A stretch of DNA of 64,000 nucleotides from Rhodococcus opacus B4 (lineage in GTDB: Bacteria > Actinomycetota > Actinomycetes > Mycobacteriales > Mycobacteriaceae), in contig NC_012522.1 in the NCBI RefSeq assembly GCF_000010805.1, forward strand, positions 7,378,001 to 7,442,000, written 5' to 3'. Below the pieces are notes generated by a model that was given only the letters and a program-made list of their open reading frames with translations, was not told the origin of the DNA and ran no database searches. Numbering within the stretch: position 1 is the first letter of the stretch; each line of letters opens with the position of its first letter. Below, piece by piece: positions 1 to 8,980 of this stretch. The position numbers and the translations under genes were made by a program.

Positions 1-351
1 CGGGAGAACGACGCCGCGGCACCGCCCGAGCTCATCGTGGTGAACAAGATCGACGCCGCCGACCCCGTGACGCTGACCCAGCTGCGTGGCCTGCTGCCCG
101 GTGCGTCGTTCGTCTCCGCCCGGACCGGGGAGGGCGTCGCCGAGCTGCGGGCACATCTGAGTGACGTCCTGGTCCGCCCGGAGATCGAGGTCAGTGTGCT
201 CCTCCCGTACAACCGCGGAGACCTGATGGCGAGAATCCATTCGGACGGTCAGATTCTCGACTCCTCCCACGAGGAGGACGGCACGCGCGTCCACGCTCGG
301 GTGCCCGAAGCACTGGCGTCGGCACTGGTCGAGTACAGCGGCAGTGCCTGA
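1..351 (+). CDS. hflX: GTPase HflX, C-terminal fragment (5' end outside window)
   Basis: The frame is open from base 1, so the N-terminal part lies upstream of the window. The visible 116 residues hold the end of the G domain: the guanine-specificity motif NKID near residue 15, then the G5-like VSARTGEG, followed by the small C-terminal domain with the LLPYNRGDL stretch typical of HflX. HflX is a ribosome-associated GTPase that splits stalled or hibernating ribosomes under stress. Its stop overlaps the next gene's GTG start by 8 bases, so the two are probably co-transcribed. In M. tuberculosis hflX lies just before fadE20 and lexA, which fits the rest of this window. Confidence 0.88.
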   Translation, partial: RENDAAAPPELIVVNKIDAADPVTLTQLRGLLPGASFVSARTGEGVAELRAHLSDVLVRPEIEVSVLLPYNRGDLMARIHSDGQILDSSHEEDGTRVHARVPEALASALVEYSGSA

Positions 352-1450
352 CCGCTCGCGGTGGTCCGCCCGCGTGGCGGTCGCCGCGCTCGCGGCGTGC
401 GCACCGCTCGCCGCGGCAGGGGTGGGCTCGGCCGAGCCGTTCTTCCGCGATCAGACCGCCGTCGACGCGTCGGAATTCGGTCCGCTGTGCACTCCCGACG
501 CTTCCGTCGGCACCCCGGAGGAGGCCTCGCTCGAAGAACTGTCGGGACTCGTGTCGGCGGGCGGACTGCTCTACGCGGTCGGCGACAGCGGGTCCGACCG
601 CGCGGTCGCGGTGATGGACGGGACGTGCGCCGTGCAGCGCTGGCTTCCGCTGCCGGTCGATCCGTACGACGTCGAGGACATGGCATCCGGCCCCGACGGC
701 CGGCTGTGGCTGGCCGACACCGGCGACAACGGACGCAGGCGCGAGACGGTGGCGCTGATCGCGATGGACCGGGACACGGGCGCGGGCGAACTGCATCGGC
801 TGACGTATCCGGACGGCCCCCACGACGCCGAAACCGTCCTCGTCCAGCGCGACGGCATTCCGCTGATCGTCACGAAGGAAGTGTTCGGGGCGGGCAACGT
901 GTACCGGCCCGTCGGGGGTGTCGCCGTGGGCGACCTCGCGAGTCCCGGTCCGACCCCGCTGGAGAAGGTGGGAACGTTGGACGTGTCGGAGACGAACGGC
1001 GCCGAGAATGCGACGACCGGCAGCGGCACCACGGCCCCGGCCGTGCATTCGACGATGTTCACCGGCGGGGCCGTGTCCGCCGACGGGACCGTCGCCGCCG
1101 TGCGCAGCTACTCCGACGTGTTCCTGTTCTCCGCCCCGGACGGCGACCTGGCTGCGGCGTTCGCGGCCGGACCCGCCGTGCGTGCACACGTGCCGGAGCA
1201 GCCCCAGGGGGAGTCGGTCGCGTTCACGGAGAACGGTGACCTGTTGATCGCCTCCGAGGCCCGGGAGGGACCCGTTCCGCCGATTCAGATGCTGCCCGGG
1301 GCGGTGTCGAGGGTGCAGGAGCAGGCCCGCGCGCAGACCGTCGCGGACGAGACGTCGGCGCAGTCGCCGGGAACGGTGTGGGGGATCGGCGGCGGCGTGG
1401 TCGTGCTCGTCGTGGCCGCCGGCTACTTCGTCCGCCGTCGTGCCCGATAG
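344..1450 (+). CDS. Secreted, C-terminally membrane-anchored protein, probably a beta-propeller
   Basis: A 368-residue protein starting with GTG inside the end of hflX. It has an N-terminal export signal (basic start, then an Ala/Leu-rich core, likely cut near residue 30 after GSAEP) and one C-terminal hydrophobic segment around residues 343-362 followed by an Arg-rich end, so the bulk should sit outside the cell, anchored by its tail. The body repeats short motifs such as SGPDGRLWLADTGDN and TENGDLLIASEA, which look like blades of a beta-propeller. I recognise no catalytic motif and no named family. Overlap with hflX suggests translational coupling but says little about function. Confidence 0.75.
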   Translation: MPDRSRWSARVAVAALAACAPLAAAGVGSAEPFFRDQTAVDASEFGPLCTPDASVGTPEEASLEELSGLVSAGGLLYAVGDSGSDRAVAVMDGTCAVQRWLPLPVDPYDVEDMASGPDGRLWLADTGDNGRRRETVALIAMDRDTGAGELHRLTYPDGPHDAETVLVQRDGIPLIVTKEVFGAGNVYRPVGGVAVGDLASPGPTPLEKVGTLDVSETNGAENATTGSGTTAPAVHSTMFTGGAVSADGTVAAVRSYSDVFLFSAPDGDLAAAFAAGPAVRAHVPEQPQGESVAFTENGDLLIASEAREGPVPPIQMLPGAVSRVQEQARAQTVADETSAQSPGTVWGIGGGVVVLVVAAGYFVRRRAR

Positions 1451-1519
1451 GTCTGATTTGCGAGAAATGTTGCGAGCCTGATTCTTTCGGTGCGTGGCGG
1501 GGTGTGAATACTGGGCGCT

Positions 1520-2842
1520 GTGCACGTCCACGAGTTGTTGTCGCGTATCGCCCACCTGTCGCTCGTGCACGGTCGCGCCCGGGCCGCGTCGACGGCGGCC
1601 GTGGTGACGGGTCTCGTCGTGATGCTCGCGGTGACTCGCTGCGCCAGACCCCCGGTCGTCGGCGCCGCGGCGGTCGCGGTGCCCGTGACCGCCGGCATCG
1701 GGGGCGCCGTGTGGGCGGCGTACCGTCCGCTGCCCACCCAGATACCCCTCGCCGGGTACGCCTGGATCTGGCTCGCCGTCGGCGTGCTCGTCCTCGCCGG
1801 GGTGCTCGTGCTCCGGAAACCCGGAGTCCGGCGGTCCGTGGTGATCGCTGTGGCGGCTGCCGTGGTCGCGGCCGCGGCGGTGGGCCGGGTCGACGCGGAG
1901 GTCGGCGTCTTCCCGACCGTCGGCTCGCTGGTGGGGCACCGCCCACAGGCCAGTGTCCGGCCGGTGTCGTTCGGCGACGTCTCCGGGTTCGAGGACGCGG
2001 TGCAGTCGGGGATCCCGATGGACTCGGTGTGGACACGTCCGGTGCGCACACCCGGCTCCGGTGTGGTGACCGAAGTGGAGATCCCGGGCACCGAATCCGG
2101 ATTCGCGGCCCGGCCGGCCGTGCTGTATTTGCCGCCGGCGTACCTGACGTCGCCCCGGGCGGTGCTCCCCGTCCTGGTGATGATCGCAGGACAGCCGGGG
2201 CGGCCGCAGGATTGGTTCAGCAGCGGGCGCCTGGCGTCCACGGTGGACGGGTACGCCGCACGGCATGACGGACTCGCGCCGGTCGTCGTGGTGGTCGACG
2301 CGCTGGGGTCGCAGGACGCGAATCCGCTGTGCCTCGATTCGGCGCTCGGCAACGCCGCCACCTACGTGGCTCACGACGTTCCCGCCTGGATCGAGACGTC
2401 CCTGCAGGTGTCGCACGATCCGGCGCAGTGGGCGATCGGCGGATTCTCCTACGGGGGGACGTGTTCGATCCAGCTGGCGGTGAACTATCCGGGGATATTC
2501 CCGACCTTTCTCGATTTCCTCGGTCAGGACGAGCCCTCGCTCGGTGATCACGCGGCGACGGTCGCGGCGACGTTCGGCGGCGACGAGCGGGCATTCGCGG
2601 CGGTCAATCCGGCCGACGTTCTGAAGACCCGGCGATTCCCGGAGTTGACCGGGGTGTTCGTCGCCGGGGCCGCGGACGACGAATACCGCCCGCAACAGCA
2701 GCGGATGTTCGCTGCCGCGCGGGCGGCCGGTCTGAACGTGCGGTACTACGAGCTTCCCGGGGGCCACGAGGGCGCGACCTGGAGTGCGGCACTCGAACGG
2801 GAGATGGACTGGACCGGCCGTCGGCTCGGGCTCACCAGCTGA
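1520..2842 (+). CDS. Membrane-tethered esterase (antigen 85/esterase D-like alpha/beta hydrolase)
   Basis: A 440-residue protein with three or four hydrophobic segments in the first 130 residues, then an alpha/beta hydrolase domain of the putative-esterase type (the fold of antigen 85 mycolyltransferases and esterase D). The nucleophile elbow GGFSYGGT puts the serine near residue 310; PGGHEGATW near the C-terminus supplies the likely catalytic histidine. The topology places the catalytic domain on the outer side, consistent with cell-envelope ester metabolism. It starts with GTG 69 bases after the previous gene on the same strand. The substrate cannot be read from the sequence, and assignment as a true mycolyltransferase is not justified. 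Confidence 0.8.
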   Translation: MHVHELLSRIAHLSLVHGRARAASTAAVVTGLVVMLAVTRCARPPVVGAAAVAVPVTAGIGGAVWAAYRPLPTQIPLAGYAWIWLAVGVLVLAGVLVLRKPGVRRSVVIAVAAAVVAAAAVGRVDAEVGVFPTVGSLVGHRPQASVRPVSFGDVSGFEDAVQSGIPMDSVWTRPVRTPGSGVVTEVEIPGTESGFAARPAVLYLPPAYLTSPRAVLPVLVMIAGQPGRPQDWFSSGRLASTVDGYAARHDGLAPVVVVVDALGSQDANPLCLDSALGNAATYVAHDVPAWIETSLQVSHDPAQWAIGGFSYGGTCSIQLAVNYPGIFPTFLDFLGQDEPSLGDHAATVAATFGGDERAFAAVNPADVLKTRRFPELTGVFVAGAADDEYRPQQQRMFAAARAAGLNVRYYELPGGHEGATWSAALEREMDWTGRRLGLTS

Positions 2843-2856
2843 CGGCCGGTTGCCGG

Positions 2857-3114
2857 TCAGGCGTCGAGGTCGGCCGCCACCAGCTGGGCCACCTTCTCGA
2901 CGGCGTCGGCGTCGTCGCTGGTGACGGTGACGTCGGTGCCCTTGGTGGCGCCGAGCGTCATGATGAGCAGCGCTGAACCGGCGTCCACCGGTTCGCTGTC
3001 CGCCACCGCCAGGGTGACGGGCACACCGGCGGCGGCAACCGCTTCGGCGATGACGGCGGCGGGACGGGCGTGCAGGCCGATGGACGAACCGACGGCGACT
3101 GTGGTGCTGGGCAT
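2857..3114 (-). CDS. ptsH: Phosphocarrier protein HPr
   Basis: An 85-residue HPr, the small cytoplasmic phosphocarrier that passes phosphate from enzyme I to the sugar-specific enzyme II. The phosphorylated histidine is His15 in the conserved GLHARP motif; a serine at residue 47 occupies the region of the regulatory Ser46 of Firmicutes, but whether it is phosphorylated here is unknown. The start chosen is the ATG preceded by GAGGAGAG at good spacing; the frame stays open further upstream, but that stretch lacks HPr similarity. It is the last gene of the leftward fruR-fruK-fruA-ptsH run, 49 bases after fruA. Full length for the family. Confidence 0.95.
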   Translation of the reverse strand: MPSTTVAVGSSIGLHARPAAVIAEAVAAAGVPVTLAVADSEPVDAGSALLIMTLGATKGTDVTVTSDDADAVEKVAQLVAADLDA

Positions 3115-3163
3115 GGACTCTCTCCTCTGTCGGTGGGGTTGATGCGGGTCGATCTGTTTTTTC

Positions 3164-5269
3164 TTACGCTGCGACTGTCGCAACGTCGGGGTCGAGTTCG
3201 GCGTCGGACGCGCCGGGCTTGATGAATTCCTTGGCGCCGACGACGCAGAGTGCGGCGACGACGACACCGGCGGCGAGCGCTACCAGGAACCACAGCAGGT
3301 TGCCGATGGCGAAGAAGACGAAGATTCCGCCGTGCGGTGCGCTGAGGGTGACGTCGAACGCCATGATCAGGGCGCCGGTGACGGCGCCGCCGGCCATCAT
3401 CGAGGGGATGACGCGCAGCGGGTCGGCGGCCGCGAACGGGATGGCGCCTTCGGAGATGAACGCCGAGCCGAGCAGCCACGCCGCCTTGCCGTTCTCCCGT
3501 TCCGCCTCGCTGAACAGGCTGGGCCGCAGGACCGTCGACGCCAGCGCCATGGCCAGCGGCGGGACCATGCCCGCAGCCATCACGGCCGCCATGATCCGCA
3601 GCGAGGCAGGGTCGTTGACGTTGAGGCCGGCCACCGCGAACGCGTATGCCGCCTTGTTGACCGGGCCTCCGAGGTCGAAGCACATCATCAGGCCGAGGAT
3701 GATGCCGAGGAAGATGACGGAACTGCCGGACAATCCGTTGAGCCAGTCCGTCAGGCCCGTCGTGATCGCGGCGAGTGGACGGCCGAGGACCAGGAACATG
3801 AGGGCGCCGACGATCAGCGTCGCGAACAGCGGGATGATCACCACGGGCATCAGGCCGCGCAACCACTGGGGCACCGGGATCCGGCTGATCCACAGCGCGA
3901 CCACACCGGCGATCAGACCGCCGACGAGGCCTCCGATGAATCCGCCGCCGACGAAGACCGCCACCGCACCGGCGGTGAAGCCCGGCGCCAGGCCGGGCCG
4001 GTCGGCGATCGCGAAGGCGATGTAACCGGCCAGCGCAGGGACGAGGAAGCTGAACGCCAGCGAACCCAGCTGGAACAGCACCGCGCCCAGGTACGTCGTC
4101 AGGCCGCCGTCGGGGAGTTGGCCGAGAGAGTTGTTGAGGACGATGTCCTCCGCGGGACCGGAGATCTCGTACCCGCCGAGCAGGAATCCGAGGGCGATCA
4201 GCAGACCACCCGCGGCAACGAACGGGATCATGTAGCTGACGCCGGTGAGCAGCACCTGACGCAGGTGGGTGCCCCAGCCGACCGATCCGGCGGGTTCGTC
4301 CGTGGCGCCGCCTGAGCTACCCGCGTCCACGGTCGCGGCGGACGGGTTCATGCCCGCACGCAGCGCCTCGGTGATCATGGTGTCGGGCTCGTTGATCGCG
4401 CGTTTGACGCCTGATGCCACCACCGGCTTGCCTGCGAAACGCTCCTTGCCCTTCACCCCGACGTCGGTGGCGAAGATGACGGCGGATGCGCCCGCGATCA
4501 CGCCGGCCGCGAGCGGTGTGCTGCCACTCGATCCCTGCGTCTCCACGTGGACGACGACGCCGGCGCGTTCGCCGGCGGCGACGAGGGAGTCCGCGGCCAT
4601 GTAGGTGTGGGCGATGCCGGTCGGGCAGGCCGTGACCGCGACGATGTGCTTCGGCCCCGCTTCGGGCTCGGGTTCCTTCTCGACGGTGACCGGTTCGGGT
4701 TTCGCTGCCGGAGCCGCCGCCGCAGTCGCCGCGGGTGCAGCAGCAGCAGCCGCCGTCGCGGCAGCAGGTGCGGCGGCGGGTGCGGGTGCGGGTGCCAGGA
4801 CGTCGTTCACCAGGGTGACGATCTCGCCGGGGGTCTTCGCGTCACGCAGCGCGCCGACGAAGGCCGGCCGCACCAGCGCCCGGGCGAGCGACGAGAGCAG
4901 CTTCATGTGCTCCGCACCGGCACCCTCGGGTGCGGCGATGAGGAACACCAGATCGGCGGGTCCGTCGGGGGCGCCGAAGTCGACCTTCGGGGCGAGCCGG
5001 GCGAATCCGAGAGATGCCGCCACGACGGCCTCCGAGCGGCAGTGCGGGATGGCGATCCCGCCGGGAAGTCCTGTCGCCGATTGGGATTCACGCGCCAGGG
5101 CGGCGTCGCGGAGAGCGTCCGCTTCGGTGGCGCGACCGGCGTCCGCCAGGCGCTGGGAGAGCGCGGTGATCACGTCCTCCTTGGTGGCTCCGAGGTCGGT
5201 GTCCAGGGAGATCAGATCTTCGCTGATGATCTGCGGCCCCGAATCGCGGTCGGGTGTCGAGTGAGACAT
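3164..5269 (-). CDS. fruA: Fructose-specific PTS enzyme IIABC
   Basis: A 701-residue fused permease that imports fructose and phosphorylates it to fructose 1-phosphate. Domain order is IIA (about 10-158; phospho-histidine His76 in GIAIPHC), an Ala/Pro-rich flexible linker (about 159-205), IIB (about 207-300; phospho-cysteine Cys215 in ACPTGIAHT), and IIC (about 330-690; eight or more hydrophobic segments). The same A-B-C fusion is known for corynebacterial PtsF. It lies 16 bases after fruK and 49 before ptsH, so one operon encodes sugar-specific and general PTS parts together. The linker is low complexity, built almost wholly from Ala and Pro. Confidence 0.95.
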   Translation of the reverse strand: MSHSTPDRDSGPQIISEDLISLDTDLGATKEDVITALSQRLADAGRATEADALRDAALARESQSATGLPGGIAIPHCRSEAVVAASLGFARLAPKVDFGAPDGPADLVFLIAAPEGAGAEHMKLLSSLARALVRPAFVGALRDAKTPGEIVTLVNDVLAPAPAPAAAPAAATAAAAAAPAATAAAAPAAKPEPVTVEKEPEPEAGPKHIVAVTACPTGIAHTYMAADSLVAAGERAGVVVHVETQGSSGSTPLAAGVIAGASAVIFATDVGVKGKERFAGKPVVASGVKRAINEPDTMITEALRAGMNPSAATVDAGSSGGATDEPAGSVGWGTHLRQVLLTGVSYMIPFVAAGGLLIALGFLLGGYEISGPAEDIVLNNSLGQLPDGGLTTYLGAVLFQLGSLAFSFLVPALAGYIAFAIADRPGLAPGFTAGAVAVFVGGGFIGGLVGGLIAGVVALWISRIPVPQWLRGLMPVVIIPLFATLIVGALMFLVLGRPLAAITTGLTDWLNGLSGSSVIFLGIILGLMMCFDLGGPVNKAAYAFAVAGLNVNDPASLRIMAAVMAAGMVPPLAMALASTVLRPSLFSEAERENGKAAWLLGSAFISEGAIPFAAADPLRVIPSMMAGGAVTGALIMAFDVTLSAPHGGIFVFFAIGNLLWFLVALAAGVVVAALCVVGAKEFIKPGASDAELDPDVATVAA

Positions 5270-5285
5270 GGTGTTTCCTTCTGGT

Positions 5286-6266
5286 TCAGGCCGGATCGGG
5301 GGCGGGGGAGCTGAGGGCGGTGACGGTGACGGCGTCGATGTCGACGTGTTCGGGGGTCGGCAGGGTGGTGCCCGGAAGGGCGGCCGCCGCGCTGCCGTAG
5401 GCGACGGCGGATCGGAGGCAGTCCGCGGGCGACGCGCCGGACATGTGCGCTGCCAGGTAGCCGGCCAGCGAGGAGTCGCCGGCGCCGACGGTGCTGCGGG
5501 CGACGATCGGTGGTGGCGTGGCCCACCAGGCGCCGGCCTCCGTCACGAGAACGGCGCCCGCGGCGCCCAGCGTGGCGAGGACGGCTTCAACCCCACGGTC
5601 CACGAGTTGCCTGCCCGCGTGGGCGGTGGCCGTCGGGTCTCCCCGCAACGCGGACTCCTCGAGCAGGTGCCCGTCGGCGCCGGTGAGTTGCGCGAGTTCC
5701 TCGCTGTTCGGTTTCACGAGGTCGGGGGAGGCTGCCGGGAACCGGTCCGCGAGTGCGAGCAGCGGGGCGTCCGACGTGTCGACGGCGACCCGGCACGGCG
5801 CCGAGCGCAGCGCCTCGACGAGCGTGGCGTACCAGTCGGTGGGAATGCCCGGGGGAAGGGAACCGGACAGCACCACCCATTCGGCCCGGGACCCGCGTTC
5901 GATGATCTCCGACTGCAGATCGGCGAGGGACCCGGCCGTCATCGTGACACCGGGTTCGTTGATCTTGGTGGTGGTGCCGTCGGGTTCGGTGATGGTGATG
6001 TTGGTGCGTGCCGCACCGGGCGTCGCCACGGTCACGTGCTCGATGCCGTGCTCGGACAGGGCGGCGAGCAGCGGGTCGCCCGCGTTGCCGGGCAGCACGG
6101 CGACAGCGTCGACTCCGGCGGACGTGAGTGCGCGGGCGACGTTGACGCCCTTGCCTCCGGGGTCGCTGTGGGTCGCGGCTGCGCGCAGGACGGTTCCCCG
6201 CTCGAGGCGGCCGAGCAGGTTGACGGTGCGGTCGATGCTCGGATTGGCGGTCAGCGTGACGATCAT
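5286..6266 (-). CDS. fruK: 1-phosphofructokinase
   Basis: A 326-residue PfkB-family kinase that phosphorylates fructose 1-phosphate, the product of FruA, to fructose 1,6-bisphosphate. It begins MIVTLTANPSID, the classic start of FruK/LacC proteins; DPGGKGVNVARAL near residue 40 is the sugar-binding signature and TVGAGDSS near residue 260 holds the catalytic aspartate and anion hole. The ATG overlaps the fruR stop by four bases (ATGA), indicating translational coupling; a longer open frame upstream is an artefact of GC-rich DNA. Length is normal for the family. Confidence 0.94.
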   Translation of the reverse strand: MIVTLTANPSIDRTVNLLGRLERGTVLRAAATHSDPGGKGVNVARALTSAGVDAVAVLPGNAGDPLLAALSEHGIEHVTVATPGAARTNITITEPDGTTTKINEPGVTMTAGSLADLQSEIIERGSRAEWVVLSGSLPPGIPTDWYATLVEALRSAPCRVAVDTSDAPLLALADRFPAASPDLVKPNSEELAQLTGADGHLLEESALRGDPTATAHAGRQLVDRGVEAVLATLGAAGAVLVTEAGAWWATPPPIVARSTVGAGDSSLAGYLAAHMSGASPADCLRSAVAYGSAAAALPGTTLPTPEHVDIDAVTVTALSSPAPDPA

Positions 6267-7030
6267 GCGATCACCACCTCGATTCCCTGGTCGTGGAAGT
6301 GGGCTCGATCTGCGGAACTGATCTCGGCGTCGGTGACGAGGATGTCGACGCTGTGGATGGGGGCGAAGCTGACGAGGTGCTCCCGGCCGACCTTCGACGA
6401 ATCGGCGACCACGACGACGTGGTTGGCGCACCGGACCATCGCGCGCTTGACCGCGGCCTCCTCGGTGTCCGGGGTGGACAGTCCGTGGCCGACGCTGAGC
6501 GCGTTGGTGCCGATGAACGCGACGTCGACGCGAAGGACGTCGAGGATGCGCAGGGCCTCCTCGCCGACGGCGGCCTGCGTGATGCCGCGCACCCGGCCGC
6601 CGAGCAGGTGCAGGGTGACCGAGTTGAGTCCCGCGAGCCGGGCCGCGATCGGCACCGAGTTGGTGATCACGGTGAGGTCCAGATCGGACGGGAGTTCCGG
6701 GATGATGCGCCCGGTGGTGGTACCCGCGTCGAACAGCACGCTGCCACCGGACGGCGGCAGGTACGCGGCGGCGCGCTTGGCGATCCGGTCCTTCTGCTCG
6801 GCACGGGTGTGATCGCGCTCCGTCATGCCGGGCTCGGTGACGGTGAGGGAGGCCGCGGGCACGGCGCCGCCGTGCACGCGGCGGACGTGGCCGAGGCGTT
6901 CGAGCAGCGCGAGGTCGCGGCGCACGGTCTCGGTGGTGACGCCGAATGTGTCGGAGAGGTCGGCGACCGACATGCGCCCCCGCTGCGAGATCAGCGTGGT
7001 GACCGCTTGCTGGCGTTCTTCCGGATACAC
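6263..7030 (-). CDS. fruR: DeoR-family repressor of the fructose PTS operon
   Basis: A DeoR-type regulator of about 255 residues from the proposed GTG start (VYPEERQQAV, the usual opening of the family). Residues 4-60 form the winged helix with the DeoR signature around VTTETVRRDL; the rest is a sugar-phosphate-sensing DeoRC domain with the effector-site motif LFDAGTTTG. The frame continues 37 codons upstream, but AGGAACGGGG lies just before the chosen GTG and the extra residues look non-family. It heads the operon fruR-fruK-fruA-ptsH and faces ptsI across a 197-base gap with operator-like repeats, so it probably represses both units until fructose 1-phosphate accumulates. Confidence 0.88.
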   Translation of the reverse strand: MYPEERQQAVTTLISQRGRMSVADLSDTFGVTTETVRRDLALLERLGHVRRVHGGAVPAASLTVTEPGMTERDHTRAEQKDRIAKRAAAYLPPSGGSVLFDAGTTTGRIIPELPSDLDLTVITNSVPIAARLAGLNSVTLHLLGGRVRGITQAAVGEEALRILDVLRVDVAFIGTNALSVGHGLSTPDTEEAAVKRAMVRCANHVVVVADSSKVGREHLVSFAPIHSVDILVTDAEISSADRAHFHDQGIEVVIA

Positions 7031-7116
7031 CGTGACCCCGTTCCTGTTCTCGTCGATGAAGTGTCCGGTGACGCGATCCGTTATGGTCTGCATCACACGA
7101 AATGTTGTGTCATGTT

Positions 7117-7162
7117 GTTTTACGCCCGAGTGTGTTGACATGTCAAGAGTTGAGAGTAATCT
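7117..7162. promoter_or_regulatory. Overlapping divergent promoters of fruR and ptsI built on one palindrome
   Basis: TTGACATGTCAA (7135-7146) is a perfect 12-base palindrome, so it reads as a -35 TTGACA on both strands. Rightward, TTGACA (7135-7140) is followed after 16 bases by TAATCT (7157-7162), a promoter for ptsI. Leftward, TTGACA (7146-7141) is followed after 18 bases by TAAAAC (7122-7117), a promoter for fruR. Nearby, ATGTTGT occurs twice, 10 bases apart (7102-7108 and 7112-7118), and ACAC/GTGT arms flank 7095-7110; these are candidate FruR sites. Promoter function is inferred from motif match only. Confidence 0.5.
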
Positions 7163-7227
7163 CCGTCACATAGTCGATTCGCATTTCCGACTGCGTGACG
7201 ACAGAACGAGCCGGCCAGGAGGACCCG

Positions 7228-8898
7228 ATGACCGAAGACCGTGAAATCGTGCGAGGTACGCCGGTGGTACCGGGCATTGCCTACGCGCCGGTGATCTGGC
7301 CGGCCCCGCGACCGGAGGTCGCACCGGGATCGGCCCGGATCGAGGAGGCGTCGCGCGATGCGGAGAAGGTCCGCTTCGAGGAAGCGGCCGCCGTCGTGTC
7401 GCAGCGACTCCGCGACCGTGCGGCGAGCGTCTCCGGCGCAGCGGCCGAGGTGCTGCAGGCGAACGCGGCGATGGCCGCCGACCGCGGCTGGCTCGGCGCG
7501 GCGCAGAAGCTGATCGCCGGCGGTACCCCGGCCGGGGAGGCGGCAGCCGAGGCCACCGAGCAGTTCGCCACCCTGTTCACCAAGATGGGTGGGCTGATGG
7601 CCGAACGCGTGACCGACCTGCGCGACATCCGCGACCGGGTCGTTTCCGAACTCCTCGGTCTGCCCGAGCCCGGCATCCCCGTGCCCACGACCCCGTCGAT
7701 TCTCTGCGCCCAGGACCTCGCGCCCGCCGACACCGCCGGTCTCGATCCCGAGCTGATCGTCGGACTCGTGACCGTGCTCGGCGGCCCGACGAGCCACACC
7801 GCGATCATCGCGCGGCAGCTGGGCATCCCGTGCGTCGTCGCGGTGCGGGATCTCGAATCCGTGGTCTCGGGGACCCCGGTCCTCCTCGACGGCTCGGCGG
7901 GCGAACTCGTGATGGAACCGGACCCCGTCGAGGCCCGCGCAGCGGTCGAACACGGCCGCGCCGAGCGGCTCCGCATCCAGTCGTGGGAAGGGCCCGGCCG
8001 CACGAGCGACGGCCACGCCGTCTCGATCCTCGCCAACGTGCAGGACGGGGCCGGAGCGCGGTCGGCGTCCGGGACCGCCGCCGAGGGCGTCGGACTGTTC
8101 CGCACCGAGTTGTGCTTCCTGGACCGCGATTCCGAGCCCGGCGTCGACGAGCAGGCCGAGATCTACGGTGAGGTGCTCGACGCGTTCGCGGGCCGGAAAG
8201 TGGTGATCCGGACCCTCGACGCGGGATCGGACAAGCCGCTGCGCTTCGCCAACCACGCCGAAGAGGCGAACCCCGCGCTCGGGGTCCGTGGCATCCGCAT
8301 CGCCGAACAGAACCCGGGGATCCTCAGCAGGCAACTCGATGCCGTCGCCGCCGCAGCGAAGCAGACGCAGTCGCAGCCGTGGGTGATGGCGCCGATGATT
8401 TCGACTCCCGCCGAGGCCGAATCCTTCGCGGCCGAGGTCCGTGCCCGCGGCCTGGTGCCCGGGGTGATGGTCGAGGTGCCGGCCGCAGCGCTGCTGGCCG
8501 ACCGTCTCCTGCGTCACGTCGACTTCCTGTCCATCGGCACGAACGACCTCGCGCAGTACACGATGGCCGCCGACCGGATGTCGTCCGACCTGGCCTCGCT
8601 CACCGACCCCTGGCAGCCGGCCGTTCTCGCGCTCGTCGCGCGCACGGCCGAGGCCGGCGTCGCGGCAGGCAAACCGGTCGGCGTCTGCGGCGAGGCCGCC
8701 GCCGACCCACTGCTCGCCTGCGTCCTGATCGGACTCGGTGTCACGTCGCTGTCCTGTGCGGGTGCCGCCGTGTCCGGCGTGGGGGCGAAGGTGGGATCGG
8801 TCACCCTGGACGACTGCCGCCGGGCCGCCGAGGACGTGCTGGCCACGAGCGATCCCGCGGAGGCGCGGGCCGCGGCGGTGCGGGTACTCGGCGCCTAG
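7228..8898 (+). CDS. ptsI: PTS enzyme I (phosphoenolpyruvate-protein phosphotransferase)
   Basis: A 556-residue enzyme I that takes phosphate from phosphoenolpyruvate and passes it to HPr. The phospho-histidine lies in GGPTSHTAIIARQ near residue 188; the PEP-binding barrel follows, with LDAGSDKPLRF, the FLSIGTNDLAQYT stretch and the active-site cysteine in VGVCGEAAADP near the end. The ATG at 7228 is preceded by AGGAGG with ideal spacing and was preferred over the upstream in-frame GTG at 7195. Divergent from fruR, and the only enzyme I in the window, so it supplies the fructose system and any other PTS of the cell. Confidence 0.95.
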   Translation: MTEDREIVRGTPVVPGIAYAPVIWPAPRPEVAPGSARIEEASRDAEKVRFEEAAAVVSQRLRDRAASVSGAAAEVLQANAAMAADRGWLGAAQKLIAGGTPAGEAAAEATEQFATLFTKMGGLMAERVTDLRDIRDRVVSELLGLPEPGIPVPTTPSILCAQDLAPADTAGLDPELIVGLVTVLGGPTSHTAIIARQLGIPCVVAVRDLESVVSGTPVLLDGSAGELVMEPDPVEARAAVEHGRAERLRIQSWEGPGRTSDGHAVSILANVQDGAGARSASGTAAEGVGLFRTELCFLDRDSEPGVDEQAEIYGEVLDAFAGRKVVIRTLDAGSDKPLRFANHAEEANPALGVRGIRIAEQNPGILSRQLDAVAAAAKQTQSQPWVMAPMISTPAEAESFAAEVRARGLVPGVMVEVPAAALLADRLLRHVDFLSIGTNDLAQYTMAADRMSSDLASLTDPWQPAVLALVARTAEAGVAAGKPVGVCGEAAADPLLACVLIGLGVTSLSCAGAAVSGVGAKVGSVTLDDCRRAAEDVLATSDPAEARAAAVRVLGA

Positions 8899-8980
8899 TC
8901 CCGGATTCCTGCACCGGTTTTCCACGGGATTCGGTCGCGAGGGCGCGCAATTCGCAGATCGTGCATACGATTGGCCAACT

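Noticed and set aside
191..2767. An 858-codon leftward open frame across the first three genes
   Set aside because: It is Arg/Gly/His-rich, has no domain, and lies opposite genes with clear motifs; such frames are common in GC-rich DNA because the third codon position is nearly always G or C.
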